This document shows, piece by piece, positions 38,294 to 46,349 of a stretch of 64,000 nucleotides of DNA (positions are counted from its first letter, which is position 1; each line of letters begins with the position of its first letter). The DNA lies in the NCBI RefSeq assembly GCF_029714305.1, contig NZ_CP121647.1, positions 4,918,501 to 4,982,500 on the forward strand, written 5' to 3'. Origin of the DNA: Bradyrhizobium sp. CB3481 (GTDB lineage Bacteria > Pseudomonadota > Alphaproteobacteria > Rhizobiales > Xanthobacteraceae). The notes under the pieces were generated by a model. It had not been told where the DNA came from. It made no database searches and worked only from the letters and a program-made list of their open reading frames with translations. A program made the translations under genes and the position numbers.

Positions 38294-38373
38294 GAGTAGC
38301 GAGTGGCGAATAGCGAATCGTAAGCTCACCCGGTTGCGCACGTTCCATTCGCTACTCGCTATTCGCAATTCGC
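38294..38373. repeat. Inverted repeat with GCGAATAGCGAAT/ATTCGCTACTCGC words
   Basis: GAGTAGCGAGTGGCGAATAG starts the left arm (38294-38318), and complementary ATTCGCTACTCGC words make up the right arm (38347-38373). The short internal repetition lets several registers of pairing form. It lies between the gor start and the DUF2059 stop. Confidence 0.85.
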
Positions 38374-38377
38374 CAAC

Positions 38378-38923
38378 TCAGATTTCCTTGCCGCGCTTCT
38401 TCATCTCGGCGCGGAACTGGCCGTTGATCGTTTCGGCAAATTGCTGCGCCCACTGATTCATGTAGGACATGCTGAACTGGATGGCGCGGGGTTCGTTCGC
38501 GAGCAGCTTCTGGCCAAGCGGCGACTTGTAGAAGGTCACGAGGTCCTTCAACTCCTGCTCGGTGAACTCGTTGGCGTAGACCTGCGCCATGCCGTCGCCG
38601 ATTTCCTTTTCGCGGCCCGCCAGATTCTTGGCGATGATCACCGCGACCTCGTTGAGATCCTTCTGATAGTTCAGATTGCTCTGCATCAGCACGTTCTTGG
38701 TCTGCTCGACGAGATTGGGAACGGCGTTGGCGTACATCGCCGACGCATTCTTCATCGCCAGGATTTCCTTCGCGGCAGCGATCGCCGCCGGCGAACCGGG
38801 CTTCAGTTGCGTGGTCGCGGGCGCTGCGGGCGCGTTTTTCTGCTGCGCCTCGGCCGGAACGGCGGTCAGGGCCAGTCCCACTGCAAGGCCGGCCGCCGAC
38901 AAAATCCGTGAAAGGCTCTTCAT
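38378..38923 (-). CDS. DUF2059 family periplasmic protein
   Basis: A 181-residue protein with a signal peptide (MKSLSRILSAAGLAVGLALT, ending VPAEA|Q), a short Pro/Ala-rich linker and a helical DUF2059 domain (about 50-175) containing NEFTEQELKDLVTFYKSPLGQKL, written here in shorter parts: NEFTEQELKDL and FYKSPLGQKLL. DUF2059 proteins are periplasmic and uncharacterised. It precedes rpiA... on the same strand rpiA lies upstream, with a 24-base gap, so the two may be one operon. The membership is clear, the role unknown. Confidence 0.87.
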   Translation of the reverse strand: MKSLSRILSAAGLAVGLALTAVPAEAQQKNAPAAPATTQLKPGSPAAIAAAKEILAMKNASAMYANAVPNLVEQTKNVLMQSNLNYQKDLNEVAVIIAKNLAGREKEIGDGMAQVYANEFTEQELKDLVTFYKSPLGQKLLANEPRAIQFSMSYMNQWAQQFAETINGQFRAEMKKRGKEI

Positions 38924-38947
38924 TCCGATTCTCCTCGATTTCCGGCG

Positions 38948-39640
38948 TTACCGCCGCTCAACTACGCGAATTCCCTGCGCACCTGCCAGGATGGCGGTGC
39001 TGGCCAGGCCAATGAACAACCCGTGCTCGACGACACCCGGGATCAGGCTCAACAGGTCCGCCAGACGCGGCGCATCCGTGATGCGCCCAAGATGGGCATC
39101 GACAATCCAGTGGCCGCCATCGGTGACAAAAACGTGGCCGTCCCTGCCCTTGCGGAGCCCCATTTGCCCGGAAACGCCGCTTTGGGCAAATGCCGCGGCC
39201 ATGGCCCGCTGGGTTGCGGCCAGCCCGAACGGGATCACCTCGACAGGTAGGGGGAAACGGCCGAGCACATCGACCCATTTGGTGTCGTCCGCAATCACGA
39301 TCATGCGATCCGACGCGGCCGCCACGATCTTCTCCCGCAGCAACGCGCCGCCGCCGCCCTTGATCAGGTTCAGCGCGGGATCCATCTCGTCGGCGCCATC
39401 GACCGTGAGATCGAGCCGGTCGACTTCATCGAGCGTGGTCAGGGGAATTTTGCAGGCTTCGGCCTGGGCACGGGTCGCCTCCGAGGTCGGTACGCCGACC
39501 ACACGCAAGCCCCCCGCCACCCGCTCGCCGAGCAGATCGACGAAATGCCTGGCGGTCGAGCCGGTGCCGAGCCCCAGCTTCATGCCGTCCTGTACCTGCT
39601 CCAGCGCCTGCGCCGCCGCCTGGCGCTTCAATTGGTCCAT
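38948..39640 (-). CDS. rpiA: Ribose-5-phosphate isomerase A
   Basis: About 230 residues from [13 protein letters not shown]; a GTG two codons upstream is an alternative. Conserved blocks are [15 protein letters not shown] (phosphate loop), DGADEMDP (catalytic Asp), [14 protein letters not shown] (Lys and Glu) and [10 protein letters not shown]. RpiA interconverts ribose 5-phosphate and ribulose 5-phosphate in the pentose phosphate pathway. The DUF2059 gene follows 24 bases later. Confidence 0.96.
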   Translation of the reverse strand: MDQLKRQAAAQALEQVQDGMKLGLGTGSTARHFVDLLGERVAGGLRVVGVPTSEATRAQAEACKIPLTTLDEVDRLDLTVDGADEMDPALNLIKGGGGALLREKIVAAASDRMIVIADDTKWVDVLGRFPLPVEVIPFGLAATQRAMAAAFAQSGVSGQMGLRKGRDGHVFVTDGGHWIVDAHLGRITDAPRLADLLSLIPGVVEHGLFIGLASTAILAGAQGIRVVERR

Positions 39641-39745
39641 GTTCACGTGCTGACGATGCTCCGAAGGAATCCGCCGATCCGCGGGCGCATGTCTAGCGTC
39701 GTTTTGGCCCTGGGAACAGCGCCTAAAAGCCGTGCATGAGCAGGA

Positions 39746-40582
39746 TTATGGGGGCGAAACCTCATCCATTGCCGCCAAAATGGCCGCGAACCGCCCCTCC
39801 ACCTGGGCCCGCATGCCCGGATGGGTGAAAATATACAGTTCATCGTTGTGGATCGCGCTCAGTACGCGCGCACCGACCACCTCCGGCGCAAGCCCGGCAT
39901 CGATGTTTCGGATGATCTCGGCCAGCATCGCCGCGGCCGGACTGGCAGGATCGAGCGGTTGCGACTGGCCATAGCGCGGGGGACGATTGCGTCCGCTCTC
40001 GCCGATGCGGGTGCGCACATAGCTCGGACATAACACGCTGACGCCGATGCCGTGCGGCTTGAGCTGCACCGCGAGACCTTCCGACATACTCACCACGGCG
40101 AATTTGCTCGCGTGATAAGGGCTCAAGCCCAGCCCGGCATGCATTCCCGCCATCGACGCAGTGTTGACGATATGGCCGCCCTCGCCGTGGGCGCGGATGT
40201 GCGGCAGGAAGCTCTTGATGCCGTGCACGACGCCCATCAGGTTCACATCGATCACCCATCGCCAATTGTCGAGCGAGACGTGGTCGATGCCGCCGCCGGC
40301 CGCGACGCCGGCATTGTTGCAGACCACATGCACCTTCCCGAAGGCGTCGAATGAGGCTTCCGCGGCGCGTTCCACGCTTGCGGCATCGGCGACATCGCAA
40401 ACGGTGCCGCTGATATCGGGCGAAATTTCCCGCAGGCTCGCGACGGCAGCCTGCAGCGCGTCCGCCTCGATATCGGCCAGCATCACCTTCATGCCGGCCT
40501 GGGCGAACGCCCGGCCGAGCGCCAACCCGATCCCGGCGGCGCCACCGGTCACAAATGCCGTCTTGCCGGCAAGCTCCCGCAT
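39746..40582 (-). CDS. Short-chain dehydrogenase/reductase
   Basis: A 278-residue classical SDR with the cofactor motif TGGAAGIG (about 12-19), CNNAGVAAGGG, the catalytic Ser in NTASMAG and Tyr-x3-Lys in YHASK, and PSYVRTRI. ADIEAD after the second strand carries an acidic residue, favouring NAD. The substrate is unknown, possibly a hydroxy-steroid or fatty intermediate. It is divergent from gph and followed by rpiA on the same strand after about 105 bases. Confidence 0.9.
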   Translation of the reverse strand: MRELAGKTAFVTGGAAGIGLALGRAFAQAGMKVMLADIEADALQAAVASLREISPDISGTVCDVADAASVERAAEASFDAFGKVHVVCNNAGVAAGGGIDHVSLDNWRWVIDVNLMGVVHGIKSFLPHIRAHGEGGHIVNTASMAGMHAGLGLSPYHASKFAVVSMSEGLAVQLKPHGIGVSVLCPSYVRTRIGESGRNRPPRYGQSQPLDPASPAAAMLAEIIRNIDAGLAPEVVGARVLSAIHNDELYIFTHPGMRAQVEGRFAAILAAMDEVSPP

Positions 40583-40646
40583 GGGCTGCTCCCTCTGTTT
40601 GAGTTCCCTACTTGCATGATATCTCGGCTGCCGCTAGCGAATTCCG

Positions 40647-41333
40647 ATGAGCTTTCCCCGCACCGTTGTCTTCGACCTAGACGGCACCCTCGTCGATACC
40701 GCGCCGGACCTGATTGCCGCGCTCAATTACGTGCTCGACCGTGAAGGGTTGCCGCCTCTCCCTTTCGAATCGGCGCGCAACATGATCGGCGCCGGCGCGC
40801 GCAAGCTGATCGAGCGCGGGCTCGAGGTCGAGGGCCGGGTCACGAGTGTCGACGACCTCAACCGCTTGACCAGAGATTTCATCGATTATTACGCCACCCA
40901 CATTGCCGACGCCTCGCGGCCGTTCGAGGGGCTGGAGGTCGCCCTTGACGAACTCAAGGTGCTGGGCTGCCGCTTCGCGGTGTGCACCAACAAGTTGGAA
41001 TGGCTGTCAAAGCGGCTGCTCGACCAATTGGGCCTGAGCGGACGATTTTCGGCGATCTGCGGCGCCGACACTTTCGGCGTCGCCAAGCCTGACCCGATCA
41101 TCCTGCAGCAGACGGTGGCACGGGCCGGCGGGTCTATCGCCACCACCATTATGGTCGGCGACGCCGGCCCGGATGTCGGCGTGGCGCGGCGGGCCGGGGT
41201 TCCCGTGATTGGGGTCGAGTTCGGCTATACCGACGTTCCGATCGCCGAATTGAAGCCGGACCGGCTGATCGGCCATATGAGCGACCTGCCGGCGGCGGTG
41301 GAAGCCCTCAGTAAAGTTCCATCCCGTTCCTAA
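40647..41333 (+). CDS. gph: Phosphoglycolate phosphatase (HAD family)
   Basis: A 228-residue HAD hydrolase with D10-L-D12-GTLVD, a helical cap (about 20-85), the Thr/Lys motifs CTNKLEWLSKRLL and FGVAKPDPIIL, and GDAGPDVGVARRAG holding the metal Asp pair. These match Gph, which dephosphorylates 2-phosphoglycolate from Rubisco oxygenation or DNA repair. A more general sugar phosphatase is possible. It is divergent from the SDR gene by 64 bases. Confidence 0.9.
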   Translation: MSFPRTVVFDLDGTLVDTAPDLIAALNYVLDREGLPPLPFESARNMIGAGARKLIERGLEVEGRVTSVDDLNRLTRDFIDYYATHIADASRPFEGLEVALDELKVLGCRFAVCTNKLEWLSKRLLDQLGLSGRFSAICGADTFGVAKPDPIILQQTVARAGGSIATTIMVGDAGPDVGVARRAGVPVIGVEFGYTDVPIAELKPDRLIGHMSDLPAAVEALSKVPSRS

Positions 41334-41477
41334 TCGTTTGATTTCCGTGAAGTATTTGGAGCGACATTTTGCGGCGTTAACCATTCTTTAACGAATTTGG
41401 CCGGTTCGGTTGCGGCCCTGTTGCTGCACTCCTATGGTTCCCTTGTGGCGGATTGCCGCAACCCAGAGTGCCCGATC

Positions 41478-41903
41478 ATGCGCCGTGTCATCGCGATTGC
41501 CGTCGCCGGGATGGTTCTCGCCGGATGCTCCTCGTTTTCCCTCGATTCCTTCAAGTCGGCGCCACCCCTGGTGCCGGTTGCGCTTGAATCGGCGCCGCCG
41601 GGTGCGGAGGCCACGACCTCGCTCGGACCGGCCTGCAAGACCCCCTGCTCGGTCCAGGTACCCGCGCCCGACGCCGGCTTCTCCGTCACCTTCGCGATGG
41701 CCAAATTCGAGCCGGTCACGGTGCCGATCCAGGTGATCCGAAATCCCGGGGATTTTGCCTCGCCGCCCACCACCATCATCGAGCCAAGCCCGGTGTTCGC
41801 CGAACTCAGGCCGGTCGCGCCGCCCGCCAAGGCGCGCAAGCCGATGCGGCCGAAGAAGAAGCCGAAGGCCGCCGCGGCGCCGGCCCCTGCTGCACCGCGC
41901 TAA
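41478..41903 (+). CDS. Small lipoprotein with PEGA-like domain
   Basis: About 141 residues from MRRVIAIAVAGMVLAGC, a lipoprotein signal with lipobox LAGC (lipidation at Cys17). The mature region has a PEGA-like beta domain, with ALESAPPGAEATTS and CKTPCSVQVP (two Cys), and a basic Pro/Ala-rich C-terminal tail (KARKPMRPKKKPKA). It is probably anchored to the inner or outer membrane with the tail reaching toward peptidoglycan or lipopolysaccharide; this is inferred. An upstream frame that extends the N-terminus is not supported. Confidence 0.72.
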   Translation: MRRVIAIAVAGMVLAGCSSFSLDSFKSAPPLVPVALESAPPGAEATTSLGPACKTPCSVQVPAPDAGFSVTFAMAKFEPVTVPIQVIRNPGDFASPPTTIIEPSPVFAELRPVAPPAKARKPMRPKKKPKAAAAPAPAAPR

Positions 41904-42008
41904 CCCGGCGCTGCGTTGCCGATTGTGGGGGCCTCACAAGCTGCCTAGATTATGCTAGCGAACCCCGGGGCACAGGCGGCCCCTTCTAGTGGCTACAAGG
42001 CAGTTTGA

Positions 42009-43037
42009 ATGAGCGGATCTCCGTCACCCGATCATCTGTTGCGTCCGATGGTCGACCCCTTCGGCCGGACCATCCGGTACCTGCGCGTATCGGTGACCGA
42101 TCGCTGCGACCTGCGCTGCTTCTACTGCATGTCCGAGGACATGACGTTCCTGCCGAAGAAGGACCTCCTGACGCTCGAGGAACTCGACCGTCTCTGCTCG
42201 GCCTTCATTGCCAAGGGCGTGCGCAAGATCCGTCTCACCGGCGGCGAGCCCTTGGTCCGGCGCAACGTGATGTCGCTGGTGCGCTCGCTGTCGCGGCACC
42301 TTGGCAGCGGCGCGCTCGATGAGTTGACGCTCACCACCAACGCTTCGCAACTGGCGCGCTTCGCCGCCGAGCTCAGCGATTGCGGCGTCCGCCGCATCAA
42401 CGTCTCGCTCGACACGCTCGATGCGCAAAAGTTCCGCGCCATCACGCGCTGGGGCGATCTCGACAAGGTGCTCGCCGGCATAGAGGCGGCACGCGAGGCC
42501 GGCCTTGCGGTCAAGATCAACGCCGTGGCGCTGAAGAACATGAACGAGGAGGAAATCCCCTCGCTGATGGAATGGGCGCACGGCAAGGGCATGGCGTTGA
42601 CGCTGATCGAGGTGATGCCGATGGGCGAGATCGGCGAAGGCCGGATCGACCAGTATGTGCCGCTGTCGCTGGTGCGCGCCCGCCTCGCCCAGCACTACAC
42701 GCTGACCGATCTCGACGAGAATACCGGCGGCCCCGCGCGCTACGTTCGGGTCGGTGAAACCGGCGGCAAGCTCGGCTTCATCACACCGATGACGCATAAT
42801 TTCTGCGAGTCCTGTAACCGGGTACGGATCACCTGCACCGGCACGCTGCACACCTGCCTCGGCCACGAGGATGCCTCCGATTTGCGCAAGCCGTTGCGGG
42901 CCTCCGCCGACGACGACCTGCTGTCTGCTACGATCGATCGCGCGATCGGGCTGAAGCCCAAGGGGCATAATTTCATCATCGACCGCCGGCATAACCGCCC
43001 GAGTGTTAGCCGCCACATGAGCGTTACCGGTGGTTGA
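42009..43037 (+). CDS. moaA: GTP 3',8-cyclase MoaA
   Basis: A 342-residue radical SAM enzyme with C33-x3-C37-x2-C40 in [27 protein letters not shown], and a second iron-sulfur site formed by [19 protein letters not shown] near the C-terminus. It ends with the GG pair needed for catalysis (SVTGG). MoaA converts GTP to 3',8-cyclo-7,8-dihydro-GTP, the first step of molybdenum cofactor synthesis. No other moa gene is nearby. The hairpin-forming stretch before it is GC-rich but not a convincing riboswitch. Confidence 0.97.
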   Translation: MSGSPSPDHLLRPMVDPFGRTIRYLRVSVTDRCDLRCFYCMSEDMTFLPKKDLLTLEELDRLCSAFIAKGVRKIRLTGGEPLVRRNVMSLVRSLSRHLGSGALDELTLTTNASQLARFAAELSDCGVRRINVSLDTLDAQKFRAITRWGDLDKVLAGIEAAREAGLAVKINAVALKNMNEEEIPSLMEWAHGKGMALTLIEVMPMGEIGEGRIDQYVPLSLVRARLAQHYTLTDLDENTGGPARYVRVGETGGKLGFITPMTHNFCESCNRVRITCTGTLHTCLGHEDASDLRKPLRASADDDLLSATIDRAIGLKPKGHNFIIDRRHNRPSVSRHMSVTGG

Positions 43038-43396
43038 ACTTTCGATGCCGCGTTAACGCTTTCCGCGCAACAGGCTTGCCCTGGCGCCGATCTCCAAATC
43101 GCCAATTGACGCCGTCCCGCCGCGCTGAAATGGTGCGCCTGCTGCCACGCCACCAGCATGGCCGAGACAGGCCTCTGCATCTTCAGGTGCAGCCAAGCCG
43201 GCGGTAGCGCGAGATCGGGGGGACTGAACATTGCAATCGCATCTGCGAATGAGCTACGGCGCGTGCGTTTATGGCACGGAGCGCATCGACGTGTCGGTTG
43301 ATTGCAAGGGGGCTCCAGGCGTCTGGCGCAAGTCGGCAACGCAACATCAATGAAGAAGTCCGGGCACGCATGAACTGACGTGTCGAGGAGAGCGTA
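43038..43396. other. Intergenic leader region of the first TRAP operon
   Basis: These 359 bases between moaA and the first TRAP gene have no convincing gene on either strand. They contain the 42-base element at 43102-43143 shared with the second TRAP operon and then about 250 bases of leader before the start codon. A pair of short inverted words near 43170 may fold, but no terminator is clear. A long 5' leader is therefore likely if the element is the promoter. Confidence 0.5.
43102..43143 (+). promoter_or_regulatory. Element shared with the second TRAP operon, possible promoter or operator
   Basis: CCAATTGACG, CGCTG, TGGTGCG and GCT occur here at the same spacing as at 45619-45660, with 29 of 42 positions identical without a gap. 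TTGACG (43106-43111) could be a -35 box; the segment 17 bases later (AATGGT) is a poor -10. It may instead be a regulator site. The start codon is 254 bases downstream. Confidence 0.55.
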
Positions 43397-43936
43397 ATGC
43401 GCCCATTGCTGGCACTGAGTAATTTGATCGACTGGCTCAATGAGAAGCTCGGCGGTATCTGTAACTGGCTAGTGCTCGCTGCCTGCGTCGTCAGCGCTGC
43501 CAATGCGATGATCCGCTACGCGTTCGGCTACTCCTCCAACGCCTGGCTCGAACTGCAATGGTACATGTTCGCCGTCTTCGTGATGTTCGGCGCTTCCTAC
43601 ACTTTCAAGAAGAACGAGCATGTCCGGGTCGAGATCCTCTATCTGATGCTGTCCGAGCGTGGACAGCTCAAGCTCGATCTGATCGGCACGCTGTTCTTCC
43701 TGATCCCGTCCTGCCTGCTGCTCAGCTATCTGTCGTGGCCGTTCTTCATGCAGGCCTATGCGGTGGGTGAAACTTCGAGCAACGCCGGCGGCCTCCTGCG
43801 CTGGCCGATCAAGCTCGTCGTTCCCGTGGGCTTCGTATTCCTGGCGCTGCAAGGCGTCTCCGAGGTGATCAAGCGCATCGCGGCACTGCAGGGTTATGTC
43901 GTGATCGATGCGAAGTACGAGAGGCCGACTCAATGA
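43397..43936 (+). CDS. TRAP transporter small membrane subunit (DctQ type), system 1
   Basis: A 179-residue protein with four helices typical of DctQ: LVLAACVVSAANAMIRY, LQWYMFAVFVMFGASYTF, GTLFFLIPSCLLLSYL and KLVVPVGFVFLALQGVSEVI. NAWLELQWYMF and KKNEHVRVEILY are family-conserved. It pairs with the large DctM subunit for Na+-coupled uptake of carboxylic acids. GAGGAG precedes the ATG. The last bases overlap the large subunit start as ATGA. It is closely related to the second small subunit at 45741. Confidence 0.92.
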   Translation: MRPLLALSNLIDWLNEKLGGICNWLVLAACVVSAANAMIRYAFGYSSNAWLELQWYMFAVFVMFGASYTFKKNEHVRVEILYLMLSERGQLKLDLIGTLFFLIPSCLLLSYLSWPFFMQAYAVGETSSNAGGLLRWPIKLVVPVGFVFLALQGVSEVIKRIAALQGYVVIDAKYERPTQ

Positions 43937-45534
43937 TCACGCTGGAGACGATGCCGCCGCTGATGTTCGGCGGCTTGATTCTGGCCATGCTGATCGGCTT
44001 CCCGGTGGCCTTCACGCTAGCCGCGCTCGGGCTGTCGTTCGGCTTCCTGTCGATCCATCTCGGCTTCTTCGACCTGAACTTCCTGCAGGCTATCCCGGGC
44101 CGCATCTTCGGCAGCGTGCTTTCCAATGAATTGCTGCTGGCGATCCCCTTCTTCACCTTCATGGGCTCGGTGCTGGAGCGATGCGGCCTCGCCGAGGACA
44201 TGCTGGACTCGATGGGCCAGCTGTTCGGCCCGGTCCGTGGCGGCCTAGGCTATTCCGTGATCATCGTCGGCTTCATTCTCGGCGCAATCACCGGCACGGT
44301 GGCGGCACAGGTCATCGCCATGGCGCTGATCTCGATGCCGGTGATGCTCCGCTACGGCTATAACACCCGCTACATCACCGGCGTGCTCGCCGCATCCGGC
44401 ACCATCACGCAACTGGTGCCGCCCTCGCTGGTGCTGATCGTGATGGCCGACCAACTCGGCAAATCGGTCGGCGACATGTATCTCGGCGCCTGGGGACCGT
44501 CGATCCTGCAGATCGTCCTGTTCGCCGGCTACACGTTCTTCCTCGGCATCTTCCGGCCCCATCACGTGCCGGCCGTGCCGAAGGAGGCGCGGACGCTGAC
44601 CGGCTGGGCGCTGTGGAAAAAATGCCTGATGGGCATCATTCCCTCGGCCGTTCTGATCTTCGTGGTGCTCGGCACCATGATGCTCGGTCTGGCGACGCCG
44701 ACCGAAGCCGGCGCGATGGGCGCCATCGGCGCCATCGTGCTCGCGGCGATCCATCACAAGGACCTCAGCGACAAGGGGCACAAGATGCTCCTTCTCGGCA
44801 TCGCCGCTACCGGCGTCGCCGTGATCGTCGGCATTCTCCTCGGCGAAGGCAAAGTGCTCAAACTGACCTTCGCGGTGCTCTATCTCGCGGTGGTCTGGCT
44901 CTGCCTGGAAGCCGTCCGCATTCCGGACCTGCGTGATCTGATCAAGCAGGGCTATGAGTCGACGATGCGCCTCTCCACCATGGTGGTGTTCATCCTGATC
45001 GGCTCAACCTGCTTCTCGGTGGTGTTCCTCGGCGTTTCCGGCGGCGTCTGGCTCGAACACCATTTGACCTCGCTCCCCGGCGGCGTCTGGGGCTTCCTGA
45101 TCTTCATCAACCTGTTCATCTTCTTCCTGGCGTTCTTCCTCGACTTCTTCGAGATCGCCTTCATCATCCTGCCGATGGTGGCGCCGATCGCGCAGAAAGT
45201 GCTGGCACCGGTCGTCGGCGCGGATGCCGCATTGATCTGGTTCGGCGTGATGCTCTGCGTCAACATGCAGACCTCGTTTCTGCATCCGCCCTTCGGCTTT
45301 GCCCTGTTCTATTTGCGCGGCGTCGCGCCTAAGGAGGTCAAGAGTTCCGACATCTATTGGGGAGCCCTGCCGTGGATCGGTCTGCAGGCTATCATGGTGG
45401 CGATCGTGATCGCTTTTCCGGTTACGGTGACGGCCTTGCTCGACGCCCCTCGGAACGTCGATCTTGACAAGGTCAGGATCGAAGTACCGGAAATCGAGCT
45501 TCCGCCGCTGGATTTCGGTCCTCAAAAGCAATAG
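43933..45534 (+). CDS. TRAP transporter large membrane subunit (DctM type), system 1
   Basis: A 533-residue inner-membrane permease with more than 12 helices. Family motifs include NELLLAIPFFTFMGSVLERCG, LVPPSLVLIVMADQLG and LHPPFGFALFYLRGVAPKE; the FFLDFFEIAFIILPM helix is also typical. It is about 100 residues longer than the usual DctM (about 430), with extra helices in the middle. It ends with a conserved tail, EIELPPLDFGPQKQ. It moves substrate delivered by a periplasmic binding protein using an ion gradient. The start overlaps the small subunit stop as ATGA. Confidence 0.93.
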   Translation: MITLETMPPLMFGGLILAMLIGFPVAFTLAALGLSFGFLSIHLGFFDLNFLQAIPGRIFGSVLSNELLLAIPFFTFMGSVLERCGLAEDMLDSMGQLFGPVRGGLGYSVIIVGFILGAITGTVAAQVIAMALISMPVMLRYGYNTRYITGVLAASGTITQLVPPSLVLIVMADQLGKSVGDMYLGAWGPSILQIVLFAGYTFFLGIFRPHHVPAVPKEARTLTGWALWKKCLMGIIPSAVLIFVVLGTMMLGLATPTEAGAMGAIGAIVLAAIHHKDLSDKGHKMLLLGIAATGVAVIVGILLGEGKVLKLTFAVLYLAVVWLCLEAVRIPDLRDLIKQGYESTMRLSTMVVFILIGSTCFSVVFLGVSGGVWLEHHLTSLPGGVWGFLIFINLFIFFLAFFLDFFEIAFIILPMVAPIAQKVLAPVVGADAALIWFGVMLCVNMQTSFLHPPFGFALFYLRGVAPKEVKSSDIYWGALPWIGLQAIMVAIVIAFPVTVTALLDAPRNVDLDKVRIEVPEIELPPLDFGPQKQ

Positions 45535-45618
45535 CGAGGGGCAGCCAAAGCGGCCGGGCATTCAGGACTGGACGACCCCGGTCGATAGAGCTAATTCCCT
45601 TACAATATCAACAAACTT

Positions 45619-45660
45619 CCAATTGACGGCGGCTGCGCTCGCTGGTTTGGTGCGGGGGCT
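45619..45660 (+). promoter_or_regulatory. Element shared with the first TRAP operon, possible promoter or operator
   Basis: Same blocks and spacing as 43102-43143 (29 of 42 identical). It lies 81 bases before the TTG start at 45741, so a transcript starting near its right end would give a normal leader, and would nearly exclude the ATG at 45663 as start codon. Confidence 0.55.
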
Positions 45661-45740
45661 TCATGCTAGCCCGGCTGGACAAGCCGCTGCGCCCTATGGG
45701 CGCTGTCAAGACTGCAGATGCAAATTGGGGAGGGTTTCCG

Positions 45741-46322
45741 TTGCAATCGCTCTTGAAATTGAGCCATGGAATCGACGCGTTTACGAGGTGGACGGGCAAG
45801 CGCCTGGCCTGGCTCATTCTGCTTGCTGTGATCATATCCGCCGTTAACGCGGCGGTACGGAAAACCTTCGACGTCTCGTCGAATTCCTGGCTCGAACTGC
45901 AATGGGTGCTGTTCGGCATCGTGTTCCTGCTGTGCTCGCCCTGGACGCTGCTCGACAACGAACATATCCGGATCGACATCGTGAACAATCTGTTCCCGAA
46001 GCGGGTCCGCGACATTATCGATCTCGTCGGCCATATTTTTTTCCTGCTGCCGCTGACCATCGTCATGATCGTCACCGGCGGTCCATTCTTCATGCGTTCA
46101 TTCGAAATCAACGAGCAATCCGGCAACGCCGGCGGCTTGCCGCAATGGCCGGCCAAGTCGTTGATCATCATCGGGTTCGCGCTGTTGCTGGTTCAGGCCA
46201 TCTCCGAACTGGTCAAGCGCATCGCGGTCATGCGCGGCCTTATTCCGGATCCGCACGCATCACAGGTACATGCACTCGAGGCCGAGGTCGAACACCTCGT
46301 CGAGGCGATCGAAAAACGCTGA
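45741..46322 (+). CDS. TRAP transporter small membrane subunit (DctQ type), system 2
   Basis: About 193 residues from TTG at 45741, chosen because GGGGAGGG stands six bases before it and because the product (MQSLLKLSHGIDAFTRW) then aligns with the N-terminus of the system 1 subunit. An ATG at 45663 would add 26 atypical residues. Four helices are present, with NSWLELQWVLFGIVFLL, WTLLDNEHIRIDIV and WPAKSLIIIGFALLLVQAISE. The C-terminal tail (HALEAEVEHLVEAIEKR) is a short coiled segment absent in system 1. It works with the large subunit at 46350. Confidence 0.88.
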   Translation: MQSLLKLSHGIDAFTRWTGKRLAWLILLAVIISAVNAAVRKTFDVSSNSWLELQWVLFGIVFLLCSPWTLLDNEHIRIDIVNNLFPKRVRDIIDLVGHIFFLLPLTIVMIVTGGPFFMRSFEINEQSGNAGGLPQWPAKSLIIIGFALLLVQAISELVKRIAVMRGLIPDPHASQVHALEAEVEHLVEAIEKR

Positions 46323-46349
46323 TCGCCGGCGCGATCTCAGGGGGATTGG

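Noticed and set aside
41930..42008. Possible molybdenum cofactor riboswitch before moaA
   Set aside because: A GC-rich hairpin can form, but the region is short and I could not match the conserved core of the Moco motif.
43131..43146. TGGTGCGCCTGCTGCC as a sigma54 promoter
   Set aside because: It partly fits the -24/-12 pattern, but the GC of the -12 part is not kept in the matching element before the second TRAP operon, and the -24 word departs from TGGCAC.
42740..43339. 199-codon minus-strand frame covering the moaA end and the leader
   Set aside because: It overlaps the essential C-terminal Cys motif of moaA in antisense and lacks a recognisable product; the TRAP element lies inside it.
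45663..45740. ATG at 45663 as start of the second small TRAP subunit
   Set aside because: The 26 added residues do not match the family, whereas TTG at 45741 has a strong ribosome site and aligns with the paralogue.
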